Assembly: GCF_900114445.1 (NCBI RefSeq)
Contig: NZ_FOTB01000003.1
Coordinates: forward strand, 186,001-250,000
Reading direction: 5' to 3'
Length of the DNA stretch: 64,000 bases
DNA from: Salinicoccus halodurans
Lineage (GTDB): Bacteria; Bacillota; Bacilli; Staphylococcales; Salinicoccaceae
The position numbers and the translations under genes are program-made. The stretch's first letter is position 1, and the number at the start of each line of letters is the position of its first letter. The notes under the pieces were generated by a model. It did not search any database. It saw only the letters and a program-made list of their open reading frames with translations, and was not told the origin of the DNA. This document shows, piece after piece, positions 61,043 to 64,000 of this stretch.

Positions 61043-61576
61043 ATGAACCTGCTTGTCATTTCAGGAAGTGCTTTTCCTGGATCCCATACCAATGCGATTG
61101 CTCAGATTATTGAATCTTTAGTTGAACAGCCTGAAAATAAAGTGACCGTAGTCGATTTATGTGAATTGGATATCCCGGTTTTCGGCCAGGGAAAATCTGA
61201 TGATGTCGAGGAATTGAAGCGTCTCACAGAAGAAGCGGATGCAATGATGATTGGGACGCCAAATTATCATACATCCTATTCCGGAGTGTTAAAGAATGCT
61301 TTGGATCATCTTTCGATAAATGAATTTGAAATGAAGCCGGTGGCTCTGTTCTGTAACAGTGGCGGGATGAGAAACTCGGACCCTCTAACTCAGCTGAGAA
61401 TGGTGATGAGAGGGGTTCACGCAATGGTGATTCCGACTCAGGCCTCCACCTGCGATTCAGATTTTATGAAAACCGCCAAAGGTCATGTCCTTAAAAATGA
61501 AGAAATCATAGAGCGTTTAAGTTTAATGATAGATACGCTTGTCAAGCAAGCGGATTCAGAACCAGTAAGCATCTAA
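61043..61576 (+). CDS. NAD(P)H-dependent FMN reductase / azoreductase-like
   Basis: Flavodoxin-fold reductase of 177 residues. LLVISGSAFPGSHTNAIAQII supplies the FMN phosphate loop, MMIGTPNYHTSYSGVLKNALDHL the isoalloxazine-binding part, and LFCNSGGMRNSDPLTQLRMVMRGVHA the rest. It belongs to the same superfamily as the SsuE-like protein encoded at 33 kb but is not linked to a monooxygenase. GAAGGAGA precedes the ATG. Confidence 0.88.
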   Translation: MNLLVISGSAFPGSHTNAIAQIIESLVEQPENKVTVVDLCELDIPVFGQGKSDDVEELKRLTEEADAMMIGTPNYHTSYSGVLKNALDHLSINEFEMKPVALFCNSGGMRNSDPLTQLRMVMRGVHAMVIPTQASTCDSDFMKTAKGHVLKNEEIIERLSLMIDTLVKQADSEPVSI

Positions 61577-61597
61577 ATCAGGATGCTTACTTTTTTC
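61564..61597 (+). terminator. Terminator overlapping the FMN reductase stop
   Basis: AGTAAGCATC/GATGCTTACT stem, eight-base loop, six T. Confidence 0.92.
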
Positions 61598-61653
61598 GGA
61601 TTTTTGGGATAGAATAGTGTAATAATTGAACTTAAGATAAGGAAAAGTGATGG

Positions 61654-62445
61654 ATGAAGGAAAAAACGAAGCAGGATATTCCGGTTTTAATTTTACTTGG
61701 AATCATGGTGGTGTTCTTCATCACCTTTCTGGTCTCTGAAACGACACTTGTTGAAAAGAAGGAGAAGACGTATATTCATAGTTTTGATGAAGCGGTGGAT
61801 ACTCAGATTAACAGCAGTACATCAGATGTGAAGCTGGAGAACGGAAGCGCAGTCAAAGCCCGGGACGAAGATATCAGGGAAGCGATGGATACCAGCAGAA
61901 GTAATACCGATTTCCAATTTTTAAAGTTGGATGAAACAGTCAGTCTGACCGTGGAAGAGTTAAATGAATCATTGGCTGGCAAAGGGATTCTGGAAAATCA
62001 TGGTGAAACTTTTCTGCAGGCTCAGGAAAAGCATAATTTGAATGTTCTATATCTGATCAGTCATGCTCAGATCGAGACAGGTAATGGCAAGTCCTCACTT
62101 GCCCGGGGGATTGAAGTGGAAGATGGCACATACTACAATTTCTTCGGTATAGGTGCTTTTGATAAAAAAGCTGTGTCAGAAGGGTCGAGCTATGCAGCGA
62201 AATCAGGCTGGTCTTCCCCGGAGAAAGCGATTATGGGAGGTGCCAGATTCATAAGTGAAAATTATGTTTCAAAAGGTCAGAATACACTTTATGCGATGCG
62301 GTGGAATCCGGAAAATCCCGGCAGCCACCTGTATGCAACCGACATTCAATGGGCAGAGAAAATTGGGAGTATCATAGAAGGCCATTATAATGCACATGAT
62401 ATTACAGTAAATGAATTCCATAAAAATTATTATACTGAAGAATAA
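61654..62445 (+). CDS. Membrane-anchored glucosaminidase, SagB-like
   Basis: Peptidoglycan hydrolase of 263 residues. A single N-terminal transmembrane helix (about 10-28) anchors it; the GH73 glucosaminidase domain spans about 95-255. The catalytic Glu is in SHAQIETGNGKSSLARGI, followed by YYNFFGIGAFDKKA, GWSSPEKAIMGGARFI and GQNTLYAMRWNPENPGSHLYATDIQWA. Layout and length match S. aureus SagB, which shortens newly made glycan strands and works with SpdC. AAGGAAAAG precedes the ATG. Confidence 0.9.
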   Translation: MKEKTKQDIPVLILLGIMVVFFITFLVSETTLVEKKEKTYIHSFDEAVDTQINSSTSDVKLENGSAVKARDEDIREAMDTSRSNTDFQFLKLDETVSLTVEELNESLAGKGILENHGETFLQAQEKHNLNVLYLISHAQIETGNGKSSLARGIEVEDGTYYNFFGIGAFDKKAVSEGSSYAAKSGWSSPEKAIMGGARFISENYVSKGQNTLYAMRWNPENPGSHLYATDIQWAEKIGSIIEGHYNAHDITVNEFHKNYYTEE

Positions 62446-62450
62446 GAAAA

Positions 62451-62530
62451 AGCACTCCGGATTCTGGTTCTGCCCCTGGGTATACTGCTAATGTCAGTAT
62501 ATTCGGGGGCGGCCACTATTCCGGGGTGCT
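62451..62530. terminator. Long three-tier hairpin between sagB-like gene and fdhD
   Basis: Outer stem AGCACTCCGGA/TCCGGGGTGCT, middle GCCCC/GGGGC with TGG/CCA, inner TATACTG/CAGTATA, separated by internal loops. A five-T run follows on the minus strand, so it ends fdhD transcription; it may also stop the plus-strand gene. Confidence 0.75.
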
Positions 62531-62533
62531 GTT

Positions 62534-63331
62534 CTATATTTCAGCATTTTTTTGAACGACTCTCCATGGATGGCTGTATATATTGAATGAGTCTCCTCTG
62601 ATAAAACCAATCGCGGTAATATTCAAATCTTCTGCAAGTCTGATGGCAAGATCTGTAGGAGCGGACTTGCTTAATACAATGCCGACACCTATCTTGGCAG
62701 CTTTTGTCAGTACTTCTGAAGATATCCGTCCACTGAATACCAATACTTTGTCATTGACCGGAATCCGGTTTTCGATGCAGTAACCGTATAGTTTGTCGAG
62801 GGCGTTATGTCTTCCGATATCACCGCGGTGTACAATCACTTCTTCAGGTGTGCCGAGACTGGCGTTATGAATCCCACCGGTCTCTTTGAAAATCGTGCTA
62901 GTGTCCTGCATATCTCTCATCAATGTTGTGCACTGTTCAGGTGTGATCGTCGTTTTGGACATAGATACTTTGGCAGTATCGACATCGCTTTGAAAATAGA
63001 ATTGACGACTCTTCCCGCAGCAGGAACCGAGTATCCTTTTCGAATATGTGAAATGATCGGTTGATATATCGCTGTTCAGATTTATGTGACAGAAGCCGCC
63101 ATGATCATCCAGGTTCATCGATTTAATGTCACTGTATTTCCGGATTGCGCCCTCTGAAGCCAGGAAGCCCATGATGAGTTCCTCCAAATGGTCAGGTGAG
63201 CATACAAGCGTTGCAAATTCTACATCATTTATATAAAGTGTCAGAGGAAATTCTTCAGCAATTGCATCGTTCGTCTCTTCGAATGCACCGCTGTCATATC
63301 TGACGATTTTTCGTTTCGAAGTGATTTTCAA
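62534..63331 (-). CDS. fdhD: Formate dehydrogenase accessory sulfurtransferase FdhD
   Basis: Transfers sulfur from a cysteine desulfurase to the molybdenum cofactor of formate dehydrogenase; 265 residues. The Cys pair in ILGSCCGKS near 105 carries the persulfide; ETGGIHNASL and HRGDIGRHNALDKLYGYC near 150-185, and LVFSGRISSEVLTKAAKIG near 200 are family hallmarks. TTG start at 63331 with AAAGGTGGG upstream. It is divergent from an OFA-type MFS gene, pointing to a formate-linked module. Confidence 0.93.
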   Translation of the reverse strand: MKITSKRKIVRYDSGAFEETNDAIAEEFPLTLYINDVEFATLVCSPDHLEELIMGFLASEGAIRKYSDIKSMNLDDHGGFCHINLNSDISTDHFTYSKRILGSCCGKSRQFYFQSDVDTAKVSMSKTTITPEQCTTLMRDMQDTSTIFKETGGIHNASLGTPEEVIVHRGDIGRHNALDKLYGYCIENRIPVNDKVLVFSGRISSEVLTKAAKIGVGIVLSKSAPTDLAIRLAEDLNITAIGFIRGDSFNIYSHPWRVVQKNAEI

Positions 63332-63483
63332 AAAATACCCACCTTTCCAGGTTGATTATATTGAAAGGGTTTTATTTATTCAATATAATAATTATTAATT
63401 CATTGCATAGCATTTAACCGCGCATATATTATAGCATGATTAGGGATTGGCTTTGCCAATAATTAAACTAGGGGGAAACTGAT

Positions 63484-64000
63484 TTGAAAACAAAGAAAAA
63501 TCGTTGGTTGATTGCATTGGCAGGAGTAGGGATACATATTTCCATAGGTTCAGTGTATGCGTGGAGCGTGTTTACGGTGCCGCTGCAGTCTGAGCTTGGC
63601 TGGAGCCTCAGCAATGTCTCTTTTACATTCAGTCTGGCAATTTTATTCCTGGGTCTATCAGCAGCATTCATGGGGCATTTTGTAGAAGCTAAAGGTCCGA
63701 GAATATCGGGTCTGGTTTCGACATTGTTCTTCGCTTCCGGCATGGCAGTGGCCGGTCTGGCAGTACAGCTGGAAAGTCTTATACTGCTGTACTTCGGTTA
63801 TGGGGTGCTCGGGGGAATCGGCCTTGGAATCGGGTATATCACGCCTGTTTCAACTTTGGTAAAATGGTTCCCCGACCGCCGCGGCATGGCAACAGGTCTT
63901 GCAATCATGGGATTCGGTTTTGCAGCAATGCTTGCCAGCCCGGCAATGGAGTGGCTGATTGTGAATGTAAGCATCGCCGGGACATTTTACATTCTCGCTG
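63484..64000 (+). CDS. MFS transporter of the oxalate/formate antiporter (OFA) type, 3' part outside window
   Basis: The first 172 residues of a twelve-helix major facilitator. KTKKNRWLIALAGVGIHISIGSVYAWSVF at the N-terminus and GYGVLGGIGLGIGYITPVSTLVKWFPDRRGMATGLAIMGFG near 100-140 are typical of the OFA family (OxlT, YhjX). TTG start at 63484 about eight bases after AGGGGG. It lies divergent from fdhD, so formate, oxalate or pyruvate as cargo fits. The frame runs open off the window edge. Confidence 0.88.
   Translation, partial: MKTKKNRWLIALAGVGIHISIGSVYAWSVFTVPLQSELGWSLSNVSFTFSLAILFLGLSAAFMGHFVEAKGPRISGLVSTLFFASGMAVAGLAVQLESLILLYFGYGVLGGIGLGIGYITPVSTLVKWFPDRRGMATGLAIMGFGFAAMLASPAMEWLIVNVSIAGTFYILA

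Noticed and set aside
1-64000. tRNA, rRNA, CRISPR, prophage and transposase genes
   Set aside because: I looked for cloverleaf-like intergenic blocks, regular spacer arrays and integrase or transposase motifs and saw none. A covariance-model scan would be needed to exclude small RNAs.

Overview
The window looks like chromosome from a low-to-moderate-GC Gram-positive coccus of the Staphylococcaceae, most likely a Salinicoccus- or Jeotgalicoccus-like genus. This is inferred from protein resemblance: an ArlRS-like two-component system, a SagB-like glucosaminidase, a CstB-like persulfide dioxygenase, and met and nad genes of Bacillales type. Shine-Dalgarno sites are strong, Rho-independent terminators are abundant and many starts are TTG or GTG. 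I see no rRNA, tRNA, CRISPR array, prophage or insertion sequence. The window opens inside a luciferase-like oxidoreductase gene and closes inside a formate/oxalate-type MFS transporter gene.

Layout. 1-9.4 kb: LLM oxidoreductase, thymidine kinase, an ArlRS-like system flanked on both sides by acidic PepSY proteins, a methionine ABC importer, an M20 amidohydrolase remnant and a PTS IIC-like permease. 9.4-16 kb: alanine:sodium symporter, then the NAD block (niaR-nifS divergent from nadB-nadC-nadA). 16-23 kb: a methionine-synthase-like protein with an AAHS transporter and divergent LysR, small hydrolases, and malate:quinone oxidoreductase. 23-29 kb: ABC transporter, PadR module, arylamine N-acetyltransferase, proC, ferritin. 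29-36 kb: a LysR-linked sulfur-scavenging operon, then metC/metI under a Met T-box. 36-42 kb: a MerR/RacA-like protein behind a repeat-rich AT region, AI-2E family permease, SDR, CstB-like enzyme. 42-49 kb: ornithine carbamoyltransferase, guaC, tyrA, DAHP synthase and chorismate mutase, and metA/metY under a SAM-I riboswitch. 49-57 kb: an esterase operon with two tiny genes, YkvI-like transporter, a guanidine-I riboswitch with an SMR pair whose first gene is broken, a decayed LysR gene beside a YeiH-like exporter, a stress protein, Na+/H+ antiporter-family protein and MATE pump. 57-64 kb: oxidoreductases, two tandem paralogous small HTH-like proteins, flavin reductase, SagB-like glucosaminidase, fdhD and an OFA-type MFS transporter.

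How the parts fit. Sulfur and methionine metabolism dominates: import (metNPQ and an ABC operon without a binding protein), oxidative desulfurisation (FMN monooxygenase plus reductase), transsulfuration (metI/metC), direct sulfhydrylation (metA/metY) and persulfide detoxification (CstB-like). Two different RNA sensors, a T-box and a SAM-I aptamer, control the two homocysteine routes.

Most unusual signals: (1) an apparent leader-peptide attenuator ahead of DAHP synthase, with a 17-codon peptide ending in five aromatic residues out of six and fully traceable alternative stems; (2) an intact guanidine riboswitch driving a frameshifted exporter subunit; (3) a LysR pseudogene with several independent lesions; (4) four TGT-anchored repeats at an exact 12-bp period in the nifS/nadB divergent promoter; (5) twin 21-bp operators before padR; (6) an 18-bp repeat pair and dyad upstream of the RacA/Par-like protein; (7) several very small genes with good ribosome binding sites.
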